From Planctomycetaceae bacterium (GTDB lineage Bacteria > Planctomycetota > Planctomycetia > Pirellulales > Pirellulaceae), in the NCBI GenBank assembly GCA_024642205.1, contig JAHEBQ010000018.1, positions 1 through 64,000 of the forward strand: a stretch of DNA of 64,000 nt, in the 5' to 3' direction. The notes under the pieces were generated by a model. The model saw only the letters and a list, made by a program, of their open reading frames with translations, ran no database searches and was not told where the DNA came from. The position numbers and the translations under genes were made by a program. Below, one piece after another: positions 63,183 to 64,000 of the stretch; position 1 is the first letter of the stretch; each line of letters starts with the position of its first letter.

Positions 63183-64000
63183 TCATTGCCTGGAATCCGC
63201 CAACCGATTCGCAACGCCCAGAAATTCCAACTCTGGTGCGCATACGCCTTCCAGCAATTCGATCAAGTGCTGGCCCAGCACCGGTGCAAATTTGAAGCCG
63301 TGCCCGGACAATCCGGCCGCGAAAACCACGTTGGAAAACCCCGGATACCGGTCGACCCAAAAATGCCCGTCGGGAGACATCGTATACATGCAGGCGCTGT
63401 GATGAACCAGCCGCTGGCGACCAAAGTTCAGGTGCGATTTCATGAACGCAGTGGTGCGATCGAGTTCCGCCTGATTCAGACTACGATCCATCGTCCCAGG
63501 GCCCACAATTGGCGTTCCCCGGCTATGCTCGCAAATTTTCATCCCCAGGTAATCAATTTCCGGAAAACCATAAAAACAATCGCCGTTGTCCTGTTCCAGA
63601 AGAAAACAGGGAAATCCGTTCTCGATCCGCTGGTCAACGCGATCCAGTTGAAACCAATGCTGCTGTTTGCGCAACACCTGAAGTCCGAGAGGCAGATCGG
63701 GCAGCATTTCAGCACTCCATGCTCCAGTCGCAATGACCAGCCGCTTGCTCCTGAAATTACCCTGGTCCGTCAGAACCCGAACCACACCACTGTCTTCGAC
63801 AAACCAGCGTTCAACGATCGCGTCGGAACAGATCTCGGCACCGCGTTTGACGGCTTGATTGACCATGGCCGCAACGCACAACTCGACTCGTAAGAACGCC
63901 GCATCGGGTTCAAACAAGCCAATGTGGTTTTCCGAGATCTTGAATAGTGGCAGGCGAAGCTGAATTTCACGGGGTGTGAATTGCTCGATCCTGAGATCGT
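63183..64000 (-). CDS. Sarcosine oxidase-like FAD enzyme (C-terminal part)
   Basis: The frame stays open to the right edge, so the N-terminal FAD-binding Rossmann part is outside the window; about 272 residues are visible. Features of the MSOX/MTOX (DAO) family are HIGLFEPDAAFLRVELCVAA, VRVLTDQGNFRSKRLVIATG with AWSAEMLP, DCFYGFPEIDYLGMKICEHS, and the region ACMYTMSPDGHFWVDRYPGF followed by FAAGLSGHGFKFAPVLG. The Cys of CMYT is the covalent FAD attachment residue in monomeric sarcosine oxidase. It probably oxidises an N-methyl or secondary amino acid; the substrate is not determined. Confidence 0.88.
   Translation of the reverse strand, partial: DLRIEQFTPREIQLRLPLFKISENHIGLFEPDAAFLRVELCVAAMVNQAVKRGAEICSDAIVERWFVEDSGVVRVLTDQGNFRSKRLVIATGAWSAEMLPDLPLGLQVLRKQQHWFQLDRVDQRIENGFPCFLLEQDNGDCFYGFPEIDYLGMKICEHSRGTPIVGPGTMDRSLNQAELDRTTAFMKSHLNFGRQRLVHHSACMYTMSPDGHFWVDRYPGFSNVVFAAGLSGHGFKFAPVLGQHLIELLEGVCAPELEFLGVANRLADSRQ

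Noticed and set aside
1-64000. tRNA, rRNA, CRISPR array, transposase
   Set aside because: Read for these on both strands and saw none; short tRNAs could be missed by eye.

Overview
The window reads as chromosomal DNA of a planctomycete, most likely from the Pirellulales group. The markers are a DUF1559 prepilin at the left edge, three intact sulfatases plus a decayed one, the planctomycete-type sets DUF1549/DUF1553 + DUF1501 and DUF1587/1592/1588/1585 + DUF1552, a PEP-CTERM protein, a large membrane-anchored kinase-like protein, futalosine-pathway menaquinone genes, Cys-rich exported proteins, and a class II aldolase with a microcompartment-targeting tail. No rRNA, tRNA, CRISPR array or intact insertion sequence was seen.

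Layout. 0-5.8 kb: prepilin fragment, then a plus-strand run sulfatase - PQQ-like propeller with EF-hands - sulfatase - rhodanese. 5.8-16 kb (minus): PEP-CTERM protein, small lipoprotein, an apparent operon DUF1553 > DUF1501 > PhnD-like protein, an EgtB/SenA-like non-heme iron enzyme, a sulfatase and a sulfatase pseudogene. 16.6-22.3 kb: DUF1592 and DUF1552 pair, a Tat-exported cupin, a Cys-rich exported protein. 22.3-32.5 kb: mqnA-mqnC, a TPR-like exported protein, a second Cys-rich protein, a trans-sulfuration PLP enzyme, a second propeller protein, a succinate-semialdehyde dehydrogenase. 32.6-35.7 kb is a decay zone: remnants of a sodium:solute symporter, an unidentified gene, a WD40 protein and possibly a 5'-truncated gene. 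35.9-53.2 kb is mostly housekeeping: membrane protein, DUF374 acyltransferase, dapF, a heme-motif protein, ndk, korA-korB, a glycosyltransferase, a pseudokinase, argC-argJ, a very acidic protein. 53.6-64 kb: ileS-purN, class II aldolase, OprP-like porin, third Cys-rich protein, sthA, and the start of a sarcosine-oxidase-like flavoenzyme that runs off the right edge.

The most notable observation is at 5446-5808. A single-domain rhodanese has an in-frame TGA exactly where the catalytic cysteine belongs (Cys-His-TGA-Lys-Ala-Gly-Gly-Arg-Ala), and the conserved C-terminal half continues in the same frame. A perfect 6-bp hairpin with an AGUU loop lies 14 nt past the TGA, which fits a bacterial SECIS element. 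I read this as a probable selenoprotein. A nonsense mutation or sequence error is the alternative and cannot be excluded without the rest of the genome.

Other points worth following: a sulfatase whose formylglycine motif is CWVSR rather than CxPxR; a membrane-anchored pseudokinase lacking every catalytic motif; an aldolase with a predicted encapsulation peptide but no shell genes nearby; a Fur-like inverted repeat before the porin; and the pseudogene cluster at 32.6-35.7 kb. Starts were moved inward from the longest open frame wherever a Shine-Dalgarno sequence, signal peptide or overlap argued for it.
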